From contig NZ_JAHHQJ010000015.1 of assembly GCF_020026455.1 (NCBI RefSeq), positions 1-64,000 on the forward strand: a DNA stretch of 64,000 nt. The letters run 5' to 3'. Below the pieces are notes generated by a model. That model had not been told where the DNA came from and did no database searches. It saw only the letters and a program-made list of their open reading frames with translations. Numbering within the stretch: the first letter of the stretch is position 1; each line of letters starts with the position of its first letter. A program made the translations under genes and the position numbers. Shown here one piece after another: positions 34,854-43,217 of this stretch. Source of the stretch: Alistipes sp. GTDB lineage: Bacteria > Bacteroidota > Bacteroidia > Bacteroidales > Rikenellaceae.

Positions 34854-37800
34854 ATGAAACCTATGAAATACATGATAAACCGGGCTTTCGGGCTGAAAGG
34901 GGTGCTGACCCTTCTGGCCCTGATGCTGGCCTTCGCGGTGTCGGCCCAGAACAAGATAACGGGTAAGGTGGTCGATGAGAACGGCCAGCCGGCAATCGGA
35001 GCCAATGTCGTGGTCAAGGGCACGACGCAGGGAGTCTCGACCGACCTGAACGGAACGTTCACCATTCCGGTCCGCAAGGGCAGCGTGCTGGTCTTCTCCT
35101 ACCTGGGCTATAAGCCCCAGGAGGTGACTGTCGCCTCGCAGACCCGGCTGGATATCAAGCTTGTTCCCGAAGCGAACGTCATGGACGAGGTGGTGGTCGT
35201 GGGCTACGGCGCCGTGAAGCGCGGCGACCTGACCGGATCGGTTGCTTCGGTCTCCGCAAAGGATGTGGAAGGCTTCAAGACGGGTTCGGTGATGGAGGCC
35301 CTCGGCGGCCAGATCGCCGGTGTGCAGATCACCGCTACGGACGGTACCCCGGGAGCCGGTTTCGACATCAAGGTGCGCGGAGTGGGTTCGGTCAACGGCG
35401 ACACGTCGCCGCTCTACATCGTCGACGGCTTCCAGGTGGAGAACATCGACTACCTGTCCAATTCGGACATCGAGTCGATCGAGGTGCTCAAGGATGCCTC
35501 CTCGTCGGCCATCTACGGATCGCGTGCGGCCAACGGTGTGGTGATGGTGACGACCAAATCCGGCAAGGTGGGGCGTCCCGTCGTGACCTACAACGGCTCG
35601 GCCAGCTACCGCCAGATCTCCCAAACCCTCGACCTGCTTTCGCCCTACGAATTTGTGAAGCTGCAAACCGAGGCCTGGCCCGACAAGTTCGGCGAGACCT
35701 ACTACAAGGCGGGAAACGATGACAAGGGCGTTCCCCACCGTTATCAGTCGATCGACGACTATATCGGCCTGGGAGGTATTGACTGGCAGAACGAAACGTT
35801 CCGTCCCACCTGGTCGCAGGACCACAACGTCTCGGTTTCGGGTGGCAACAACAAGACCAAATACGCCTTTTCGTTTGCCGACTTCCTCGAGAACGGTATC
35901 TTCCGGAACAGCGCCTTCAACAAGATCACGGGCAAGATGCGCGTGAACCATAAGATTTCGAAAGCCGTGTCGATCGACGCCTCGGTCAACTACGCCAATA
36001 CGGACAAGCGCGGTGTGGGCACCTCGGGTGACAACGGGCGTTTCAACATGCTGGCGCAGATTTTGCGTGCACGTCCCACGGGCGGCCTCAGGATGACCGA
36101 CGAGGAGCTGCTGGCCTCGTCGATCGACCCGCTGGAGCTCGAGACCTCGGAGTCGCTCTCTCAGGTGAATCCCATCAAGCAGGCCGAGTCGGTGATCAAC
36201 ACCACCAAGACCGAGATGTGGTCGGGCAACCTGGCGCTGACCGTCGATTTCGCCAAGGGCTGGACCTTCCGCACGGCCGGAACGTACAGCACCTCCAATG
36301 CCCGCAACTACATCTTCTATCAGGACGGTTCGAAGGAGGCCTACCGCAACGGCCAGACTCCCTACGGTTCGACCCGCATGACGCGCAATGTCCGCTGGAC
36401 GAATTTCAACTACCTGACCTATAAGTACAAGCGTAATCGTGGCCATGCCTTCGACGTGATGCTCGGACAGGAGACAGCCTTCCAGGGATCGGAATACCTG
36501 CTGGCCGGAGCCACCGATTTCCCGTTCGACAACATCGCCAACGACAACCTCGGGCTGGGCGCTACGCCGACCACGGCGAATTCGAGCCGTTCGGACAAGC
36601 TGCTCATCTCGTTCTTCGCCCGTGCGAACTACAATTACCGCGATCGCTACCTCTTTACGGCTACGATCCGTGCCGACGGATCGACGGTCTTCAGCCAGAA
36701 CAATAAGTGGGGTTATTTCCCGTCGTTTTCGGCTGCATGGCGCATCTCGGAGGAGAAGTTCATGAAGAAGCAGGATGTCATCTCCAACCTGAAGCTGCGT
36801 GCCGGCTGGGGTGTCGTGGGTAACGACCGCATCACCAACTACCTCTCGCTGGAGCTCTATGCGCAGGGCAAATACGGCTATGGCAACAACGTCATCACGG
36901 TCCTGTCGCCCAAGCAGCTGCCGGAGAACATCAAGTGGGAGGCCTCGCAGAGCACCAACGTCGGTATCGATCTGGGTCTGTTCCGCAACCGCCTGAATGT
37001 CACGGCCGATTTCTTCCTCAAGGACACGAAGGACCTGCTGATGGCAGCCAATCGCGCCTATGTCTCGGGCTTTGCGTCGCAATGGATGAATGTGGGCAAG
37101 ATCCGCAACAAGGGTATTGAGCTGGCGATCAACTCGACGAACATCAGTTCGAAGAGCGGTTTCCGCTGGACGACCGATTTCAATATCTCGTTCGTCCGCA
37201 ACGAACTGCGGGCGCTGGCCGGCGGAGCCCGGGAGATGATGACCACGGCGAACTGGAACCGCGACTACTCGGGTTACGACTATGCGGCCCGTGTCGGTCA
37301 GTCGCTGGGTCTGATCTACGGCTATGTTTTCGACGGCGTTTACCAGACTTCGGATTTCAACGTCAACGCCGCCACGGGAGAGTATGTCCTCAAGGAGGGC
37401 ATCGCCGACATCACCGCCCACGCCGGAGTGGCCGTGAAGCCGGGTATGGTCAAGTATCGGGATGTCGATGGCGACGGCGTGATCACGACGACCGACCGTA
37501 CGGTGATCGGCAACGGCACGCCCAAATGGTATGGCGGTATCACCAATACGCTGTCTTACAAGGGCGTTGACCTGAGCTTCATGTTCCAGTTCAACTACGG
37601 CAACGACGTCTACAACGCCACGCGCCTCTACGCATCGCAGACACAGGACCAGCGTTCCAACCTGATGGCCGAGGTTGCCGACCGCTGGACGCAGAGCCAC
37701 GCTTCGAACCGTGTGCCGGCCTGGGACGGCTATGTCAAGAACGAGATCTACTCGCGCTTCATCGAGGACGGATCGTTTCTTCGACTGAAGAACCTGACCG

Positions 37801-38015
37801 TGGGCTATACCTTCCCGCAGCCGTGGACGCGCAAGTTCTACGTTTCGAAGCTGCGCCTGTATTTCACGGCCCAGAATCTCTTCGTGGTGACGGGCTATTC
37901 GGGCTATGACCCCGAGGTGAACATGCGTGCGTCGAATCCGATGACCCCTTCGCTCGACTGGGGCGCCTATCCGAAGAGCAAAGTCTATACGTTTGGTATT
38001 GATCTGACCTTCTAA
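34854..38015 (+). CDS. SusC-like TonB-dependent receptor of the heparan sulfate locus
   Basis: Imports heparin/heparan sulfate oligosaccharides across the outer membrane (role from context). The 1053-residue protein has a signal peptide ending near VSAQ, a carboxypeptidase-regulatory-like domain (ITGKVVDENGQPAIGANVVV, about 28-105), the VVVVGYGAVKRGDLTGS junction, the plug (about 125-230), and a barrel ending in LTF. ATGs at 34854 and 34863 are both possible; the second resembles the start context of the neighbouring genes. The SusD start lies 13 nt after the stop. Confidence 0.94.
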   Translation: MKPMKYMINRAFGLKGVLTLLALMLAFAVSAQNKITGKVVDENGQPAIGANVVVKGTTQGVSTDLNGTFTIPVRKGSVLVFSYLGYKPQEVTVASQTRLDIKLVPEANVMDEVVVVGYGAVKRGDLTGSVASVSAKDVEGFKTGSVMEALGGQIAGVQITATDGTPGAGFDIKVRGVGSVNGDTSPLYIVDGFQVENIDYLSNSDIESIEVLKDASSSAIYGSRAANGVVMVTTKSGKVGRPVVTYNGSASYRQISQTLDLLSPYEFVKLQTEAWPDKFGETYYKAGNDDKGVPHRYQSIDDYIGLGGIDWQNETFRPTWSQDHNVSVSGGNNKTKYAFSFADFLENGIFRNSAFNKITGKMRVNHKISKAVSIDASVNYANTDKRGVGTSGDNGRFNMLAQILRARPTGGLRMTDEELLASSIDPLELETSESLSQVNPIKQAESVINTTKTEMWSGNLALTVDFAKGWTFRTAGTYSTSNARNYIFYQDGSKEAYRNGQTPYGSTRMTRNVRWTNFNYLTYKYKRNRGHAFDVMLGQETAFQGSEYLLAGATDFPFDNIANDNLGLGATPTTANSSRSDKLLISFFARANYNYRDRYLFTATIRADGSTVFSQNNKWGYFPSFSAAWRISEEKFMKKQDVISNLKLRAGWGVVGNDRITNYLSLELYAQGKYGYGNNVITVLSPKQLPENIKWEASQSTNVGIDLGLFRNRLNVTADFFLKDTKDLLMAANRAYVSGFASQWMNVGKIRNKGIELAINSTNISSKSGFRWTTDFNISFVRNELRALAGGAREMMTTANWNRDYSGYDYAARVGQSLGLIYGYVFDGVYQTSDFNVNAATGEYVLKEGIADITAHAGVAVKPGMVKYRDVDGDGVITTTDRTVIGNGTPKWYGGITNTLSYKGVDLSFMFQFNYGNDVYNATRLYASQTQDQRSNLMAEVADRWTQSHASNRVPAWDGYVKNEIYSRFIEDGSFLRLKNLTVGYTFPQPWTRKFYVSKLRLYFTAQNLFVVTGYSGYDPEVNMRASNPMTPSLDWGAYPKSKVYTFGIDLTF

Positions 38016-38028
38016 TACGATAAAAACC

Positions 38029-39672
38029 ATGAAAAAGATATTATTATACTGTCTGCCGTTCTGCCTGCTGTTCGCCTCGTGCTCCGATCTGCTCGAAGAG
38101 GAATCCTATTCGGAGACCGGCAAGGGCAACTACCTGAACAATGCCAAGGAGGCCGAGACCGTCCTCCTGGGCGTCTACAAGAACCTGGCGGACGAGCATA
38201 CCTATTCCTACCACCTGTCGTTGCTGTTCACAATCTCGACCGACATTGCCCAGTGCGAGGGTAACTCGACCTCCTCGTTCCGGGAGATCCCGACCAATTC
38301 CCACAATGCCTCGACCTCGCAGATCGCCCGCACGTGGGAGAAGCTCTATTCGGCCATCTACGATGCCAATGACTTCATCGAGACCGTTTCGGAGCGTATG
38401 GACGGCTGGAGCTCTTCGGACCGCGAACTGGCGACGATCTACCTGGGCGAGGCCCGTGCGCTGCGTGCGCTGTTCTATTTCGAACTGGTGCGCTGGTATG
38501 GCAACGTGGTGCTGATGACCTCGACAGCCGATTCGCGCAGGAAGGACGAGACCTTCGAGCAGGCCGCCCCCAAGGACGTCTACGCCTATATCGAGCAGGA
38601 CCTGAACTATGCCGCCGAGGTGCTCCCGTGGGCCGTCGACGACACCCGGCGCACGTCCAACGCCTATCGTTTCTCGAAGGGCGCCGCGCTGGGCCTGCAG
38701 GCCAAGGTCTACTGTACGTGGGCCGGCTATCCCGTGCGCGACGAGTCGAAATGGGCCGAGGCCGCGAAGGTCGCCCGCCGCGTCGTGGAGTCGGGCAAAC
38801 ATCGCCTGATCAGCGACTACGCAACCGTCTGGAAGAACACCTGCAACGGGATCTGGGACGCGGGCGAGAGCCTGATCGAAGTGTCGTTCTTCTCGCCGAC
38901 GGGCCTCGACAGCGACAACACGGCCGGACGTATCGGCAAATGGAACGGCGTGTTGGCCACCACGGTCGAGGGCGAGCGTGGCCGCAATGCCGCCAACTGG
39001 AAAGTGACCTATAACTTTACCCGCGAGTGGGAGAAGCTGAACGACCCCCGCATGGCGCTTTCGATCGCCGACTACAAGTACGATCACACGCAGGGCAGCG
39101 GCCCGATTCCTTATTTGGCGACCTCTTCGGGAGCGACGCTCTCCGAGGAGGACAAGAACCGCCGCCGCCAGCTGTTCACGCCGGGCAAATGGGACACCGA
39201 GAAGTATGTCGAGTCGGCGAACTACATCGTCAACAACGACAAGTCGAACGTCAACTGGTACATTCTGCGCTATTCGGATGTGCTGCTGCTCTTCGCCGAG
39301 GCGCTCAACGAGTCGGGCGGTTCGGTCGTCGACGCTGTCGATGCCGTGAATGCCGTGCGGCGCCGCGGTTTCGGCGATCAGAAACACGATCTCTCCTACG
39401 GTCTTTCGCGCGATGCCCTGCGCGAGGCGATCCGTAAGGAACGTGCCTACGAACTCTGTTTCGAGGGCCACCGCAAGCAGGACCTGATCCGCTGGGGAAT
39501 CTACTACGACCGCATTCTGGAGACCGCCCAGGAGCTGGTCGACTGGTATCCCAACGCCAACTATGCCGTCTCCAGATACATCATCAAGGGCCGCCACGAG
39601 CTGCTGCCCATTCCGCAGCGCGACCTCGACATGATGCCCAAATGCCGGCAGAATCCGGGCTGGGGTCAGTGA
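38029..39672 (+). CDS. SusD/RagB-like lipoprotein of the heparan sulfate locus
   Basis: The lid and binding partner of the SusC encoded upstream. The 547-residue lipoprotein has the lipobox FASC (~17), the N-terminal SusD part from LNNAKEAETVLLGVYKNL, the GEARALRALFYFELVRWYG segment, and the C-terminal RKERAYELCFEGHRKQDLIRW with the final QNPGW. It is the last gene of unit 1 and is followed by a long-stem hairpin. Confidence 0.94.
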   Translation: MKKILLYCLPFCLLFASCSDLLEEESYSETGKGNYLNNAKEAETVLLGVYKNLADEHTYSYHLSLLFTISTDIAQCEGNSTSSFREIPTNSHNASTSQIARTWEKLYSAIYDANDFIETVSERMDGWSSSDRELATIYLGEARALRALFYFELVRWYGNVVLMTSTADSRRKDETFEQAAPKDVYAYIEQDLNYAAEVLPWAVDDTRRTSNAYRFSKGAALGLQAKVYCTWAGYPVRDESKWAEAAKVARRVVESGKHRLISDYATVWKNTCNGIWDAGESLIEVSFFSPTGLDSDNTAGRIGKWNGVLATTVEGERGRNAANWKVTYNFTREWEKLNDPRMALSIADYKYDHTQGSGPIPYLATSSGATLSEEDKNRRRQLFTPGKWDTEKYVESANYIVNNDKSNVNWYILRYSDVLLLFAEALNESGGSVVDAVDAVNAVRRRGFGDQKHDLSYGLSRDALREAIRKERAYELCFEGHRKQDLIRWGIYYDRILETAQELVDWYPNANYAVSRYIIKGRHELLPIPQRDLDMMPKCRQNPGWGQ

Positions 39673-39692
39673 TCCGGGGCATGAGAACCTGA

Positions 39693-39734
39693 ATTCGGCG
39701 GGAGTTACGATCGGTTGCGTAACTCCCGCCGAAT
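39693..39734 (+). terminator. Long hairpin after the heparan sulfate SusD
   Basis: A perfect 17-bp stem (39693-39709 with 39718-39734) and an 8-nt loop. The T-tract is weak, so part of the termination may fall to the hairpin at 40004. Confidence 0.7.
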
Positions 39735-39786
39735 CGTTTGCGGGCCGCCGTTGGGGCATTGGCATCTTGGCTTATGCCGCGGAGCA

Positions 39787-39905
39787 CCCGCCCGGAATGT
39801 GCACCCACCCGGAATGTGCGCCCGCCCCGAATGTGTGCCCGCCCCGAATGTGTGCCCGCCCGGAATGTGCGTCTATCCGAAATGCTCGCCCCATCCGGAA
39901 TCCGT
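39787..39905. repeat. Tandem repeat, 17-nt period
   Basis: Units of the type CCCGCCC(C/G)GAATGTGTG carry the core GAATGTG at 39795, 39812, 39829, 39846, 39863 and 39880 (degenerate), with a further remnant at 39898 (18 nt on). It lies between the SusD hairpin and the bidirectional terminator, in a 383-nt gap between convergent units with no gene. Confidence 0.85.
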
Positions 39906-40003
39906 ACTCCCGTCAAAATCCGCACTTCCTGCAAAATCCTTGCTGATCGAGGGCGGCCCGATGCGGACATCGCTCAGGAACAAAACATCGCTCGGGAACA
40001 AAC

Positions 40004-40039
40004 CGAAAAAAGGCGGGATCGCAATCCCGCCTCTTTTTG
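40004..40039. terminator. Bidirectional terminator between units 1 and 2
   Basis: AGGCGGGAT-CGCA-ATCCCGCCT (40011-40032) flanked by an A-run on the left and a T-run on the right, so it can stop transcription from both the plus-strand SusD unit and the minus-strand PL13 unit. Confidence 0.85.
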
Positions 40040-40055
40040 TCCGTTCCGCTTCGGA

Positions 40056-41201
40056 TTAGCGCTGCCGCTGGGCATACCCGGCCAGGTTGTAGCTCACGGG
40101 TTCGGTGCTGTCGCCCACGCGGTAGATGCCGAATTTGAAGTAGTAGCCGTCCTCGTCGTTGCGGCCTATGAGTATCTGCTTGTTGTCGACCAGATGGTTT
40201 TTCCGGTTGTCGTGGGCCATCCATACGTCGAGGCGCCCCGGGCGCACGATCGTCTCGGCCTCGCCGCCATACTGCGTCCAGTCGATCTCCACGGTGAAGG
40301 TCACCCAACGCTCCTTCGGGAACTCGGCGAAGGGCATCCGCGCGGCGATGGTCGAGGCCTTGAACTCCGAGGTGACGGGCACCATCACTTCGGCTTGGCC
40401 CGCATGGGCGTTGCAGCGGTCGGTCTTGTCGGTGAACCAGCGGCGGTCGGAGTTGGCCTTGATGTAGAAATAGCCGTTTGCAAATCCGAACGCCAGCGGG
40501 GGATATCCGCCCTGCTCGACCTTCCATCCCGTCGGCTTGCCCGCTTTCCAGGCTTTTTCGCCCTTCCTGTTCACATATTCCACCCGCTCGTAGACCTTGT
40601 CCTTTTTGATGATGACGGTGTCCTGCATGGCGAGGAACTCCTCCGCCGGGAGCTTCATCACACGGCCGTCGGGCGCAGTCACCAGCGTCCGGTCGGGCAT
40701 GCCGTGCCATTGGGCGAAGATCGTCGATACCTCGGGGCTCAGCTCCGCGGGAATCCAGACCGCAAACGTGTAGCTCCACGACGTAGCCTGCGGACAGATC
40801 CCCTTGCCGTGGTGGTAGACGGTCTTCATCCGCCGGGCATCGGCGTAGGCCTTGTCCGGAAGAGCTGCGAAATCGGCCGCCGTGGCATAACACCAGGAGA
40901 GTTCCGAACGCCCCTTGGTCTCGCCCGGGGCGTAGCCTGCGAGCGTGTTGTCGTTGCGGCCGAGGGTGAAGCGGTAGGAGGGTTTCCCGGCATACATGCG
41001 GCTGTGGTCGTGCCCCAGCGCCTCCTCCTTGCCGATCCCCACGGCGACCCACTCGTTGTCGATCACCTGACTCATCCGGGCCGAGTCAGCCTGAATGTTC
41101 ACCCGCTCGGGCAGCGGCGTAAATCCGTTCGGGAGTTCTTTTCCCTGTGCGATGTCCGGCGTGCAGGCCAGCAGCAGCAGGACGGGATACATGATTCTCA
41201 T
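40056..41201 (-). CDS. PL13 heparinase I (heparin lyase) lipoprotein
   Basis: Eliminative endolyase that prefers highly sulfated heparin. The 381-residue protein has a jelly-roll fold with the PL13 hallmarks TIFAQWHGMP (the catalytic-His region, about 150) and YYFKFGIYR near the C-terminus (the catalytic-Tyr region). I use the ATG at 41201, which gives a lipobox LLAC and lies 7 nt after the stop of the upstream PL12 gene. An ATG at 41222 would overlap that gene by 14 nt. The lipid anchor suggests action at the outer membrane. It is the last gene of the minus-strand unit. Confidence 0.9.
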   Translation of the reverse strand: MRIMYPVLLLLACTPDIAQGKELPNGFTPLPERVNIQADSARMSQVIDNEWVAVGIGKEEALGHDHSRMYAGKPSYRFTLGRNDNTLAGYAPGETKGRSELSWCYATAADFAALPDKAYADARRMKTVYHHGKGICPQATSWSYTFAVWIPAELSPEVSTIFAQWHGMPDRTLVTAPDGRVMKLPAEEFLAMQDTVIIKKDKVYERVEYVNRKGEKAWKAGKPTGWKVEQGGYPPLAFGFANGYFYIKANSDRRWFTDKTDRCNAHAGQAEVMVPVTSEFKASTIAARMPFAEFPKERWVTFTVEIDWTQYGGEAETIVRPGRLDVWMAHDNRKNHLVDNKQILIGRNDEDGYYFKFGIYRVGDSTEPVSYNLAGYAQRQR

Positions 41202-41208
41202 CGTAGTC

Positions 41209-43212
41209 TTATTTGAGTTCATAGCCTAAGTCGTAGGTTTTGGTGCCCACGCGCACTGCAAATCGGAGCGTGTCGTCCGCGGGTGCCTTCTGCGGCACGA
41301 TGGCGATCGATCCCTGAAAGGGCATCTCGTCGGGGGCGATCACCGTGACGAACAGCAGTTCATCGCCGGCGCTCTTCTGCGCCTCGACAGCATAGGCCGG
41401 GCGCTCCTCCTTCTTGCGGTAGGCGGTCGACACCCAACCCTCCTCCTCGCGGATCTGCACGGGGACCGTCGCCGAGGTCTTGATGCGGATGTTGTTTCCG
41501 TCGGCGAACAGCGTGCGCACGGTGCCGTCCCGGGAGTATTCGATCCGTCCCGGGCAGAGGTTGAAATGCACGCCGACATTCCCGGCGGCCGGACCCGACA
41601 CCCGGTCGGCGATCACCAGCAGCCCCTCCCCGGTGAAGAACATCGCCCGGCGGTGGGTGAGCCCCTCGTAGGAGTGATTCTCGGTCACCAGCCTTGTCAG
41701 CTCGGGCGTCGTGTCCCACAGCAGGAGTTTTGATTCGGTTTTTTCGAGGTCGCGGTCGTCGAGGGTCACGGTGTTGTGCACGCGGGTCTGGCGGAACCAG
41801 TTGCGCTGGGCCAGCACGGCGCTGTCGCCACCGTAGACGTAGCTGCCCGAATCGGGGAAGAAGTTGCGTCCCCGACGCCAGTAGTCGAACGTTCCGTTGT
41901 CGGGCTGGTTGTGCCAGAATGCCGGGGGACCGGCCTTCACAACCGTGACGGTGGCCTCCTTGTCCCATCCCGTGCGCAGGACGTAGAATCCCGATGCCGG
42001 GAACTGCTGCGAGGAGTAGTTGGGGAGTGCACCCTTGCGGCCCTCCGAGGCGAACCACTGCAGCTGTTTGTCGTCGGGGAAGACCTTGCTCCAGCTGCGG
42101 AACTGCCGCAGGAGCGAAATCTTGTCGTGGCTCTTGGTGTCTCCGAACATCGGGTTGGAATAGTCGGGGAAGAGCAGATTCCAGGTGACGGTGGTCATCT
42201 TTCCGACCGTTTCGATGTAGCTTTGGGGGAATTCGTCCTCATAGCCGTTGGCGCGGGCCATGCCGAGAGCCTTGAGGAAGATGTCGATGGCGGCGATGTG
42301 GTAGCCGAAGTCCAGCTCGAACTGCATTCCGTCGGGATATACCTGCACGCCGATCTCGCGGTTGAGGATCTCGATGCCGCTGCAGCGCCACTGCGGCGCC
42401 TCGCGGAACTCGGGGAAATAGATGCCCGCGAAGAGCATTCGCTGGGCCTCGAACAGCAGGTGGTTGCCCTGCTTGGAGTAGTTGTTCAGGATGTGGTCGG
42501 CATGCTGCCGGTAGGTCCGCAGATAGAGGTTGAGGAACCGGGGCGTGAAGCGTGGCGAACGGATCGTCAGCGCGAATTCGGTCAGCAGGTCCTGAAGCCG
42601 CCGCCCGGCCTCCATCGGGCGCCATGCGAAGCGGCAATTCTCCCGTTCGGCGGCGATCTCGGCCTCCGAAGCTCCGGCGGCCTTCAGGCGTTCGACGCCG
42701 TCCAGCGGGTTTTTCCGCACCCAGTCGGTGTATTGGTCCATCCACGCGTCGATGTATTTGGCCTCGCCCGTGGTGTAGTAGCACTTGGCCAGCGGTATGA
42801 ACCAGTAGTGTCGGTGCAGCTGCCAGCGCAGTTCGTTGTCCTTCACGGGCCAGTAGCGCCAGTCGATATCGTCGCCGTAGAAATACGAGGGCTGATAGCC
42901 CTTGTGTGCGTAGAATTTGTGCTCCAGGGCTTCGTCGGCCTGCTTCTGTTCGAGTTTGCTCACTTTGACGTTTTCCAGGTCGAGACCGAAGAGTTCCACT
43001 GGTTTGCGGGTGCGGAAATAGCGCAGTAGCTCCTTGTCCGCGGCGGCGATGTTGCCTTTGGCGACGGCTTTCTTCACCGCCTCCATCCCCGGTCGGTCGA
43101 GGTCCAGCAGTTCGTAAAGCGATTTTTCGTCGCCGAGGGCCGGAGAGGTCCCGGCGGCGGCCGCCGCACCGATCGTCAGCACGGCGCAAAGGGTCATCAG
43201 AATTCGTTTCAT
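41209..43212 (-). CDS. PL12 heparinase III-type lyase (first of a tandem pair by position)
   Basis: A 667-residue heparan sulfate lyase with an ordinary signal peptide (MTLCAVLTIGAAAAAG), so probably periplasmic. The helical N-terminal domain (about 30-340) includes SYFYGDDIDWRYWPVKDNE and the cleft Asn-His in GNHLLFEAQRMLFAG (near 245), with the Tyr in FGYHIAAID. The C-terminal beta-sandwich part contains FWHNQPDNGTFDYW, GRNFFPDSGSY and VHNTVTLDDRDL. The start at 43212 lies 5 nt after the stop of its paralogue. The shared motifs show that the two genes came from a duplication, but they have diverged widely. Confidence 0.92.
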   Translation of the reverse strand: MKRILMTLCAVLTIGAAAAAGTSPALGDEKSLYELLDLDRPGMEAVKKAVAKGNIAAADKELLRYFRTRKPVELFGLDLENVKVSKLEQKQADEALEHKFYAHKGYQPSYFYGDDIDWRYWPVKDNELRWQLHRHYWFIPLAKCYYTTGEAKYIDAWMDQYTDWVRKNPLDGVERLKAAGASEAEIAAERENCRFAWRPMEAGRRLQDLLTEFALTIRSPRFTPRFLNLYLRTYRQHADHILNNYSKQGNHLLFEAQRMLFAGIYFPEFREAPQWRCSGIEILNREIGVQVYPDGMQFELDFGYHIAAIDIFLKALGMARANGYEDEFPQSYIETVGKMTTVTWNLLFPDYSNPMFGDTKSHDKISLLRQFRSWSKVFPDDKQLQWFASEGRKGALPNYSSQQFPASGFYVLRTGWDKEATVTVVKAGPPAFWHNQPDNGTFDYWRRGRNFFPDSGSYVYGGDSAVLAQRNWFRQTRVHNTVTLDDRDLEKTESKLLLWDTTPELTRLVTENHSYEGLTHRRAMFFTGEGLLVIADRVSGPAAGNVGVHFNLCPGRIEYSRDGTVRTLFADGNNIRIKTSATVPVQIREEEGWVSTAYRKKEERPAYAVEAQKSAGDELLFVTVIAPDEMPFQGSIAIVPQKAPADDTLRFAVRVGTKTYDLGYELK

Positions 43213-43217
43213 GACAG

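Noticed and set aside
32709..38030. A 1773-codon open frame antisense to the binding protein and SusC genes
   Set aside because: The same composition effect; no signal peptide, domain or promoter, and it opposes genuine SusC sequence.
39738..41216. A plus-strand frame across the 17-nt repeats and the PL13 gene
   Set aside because: It is antisense to the heparinase I gene and starts inside a repeat array.
41202..41222. ATG at 41222 as the start of heparinase I
   Set aside because: It would overlap the upstream lyase gene by 14 nt and put extra polar residues before the signal peptide; the ATG at 41201 fits better.
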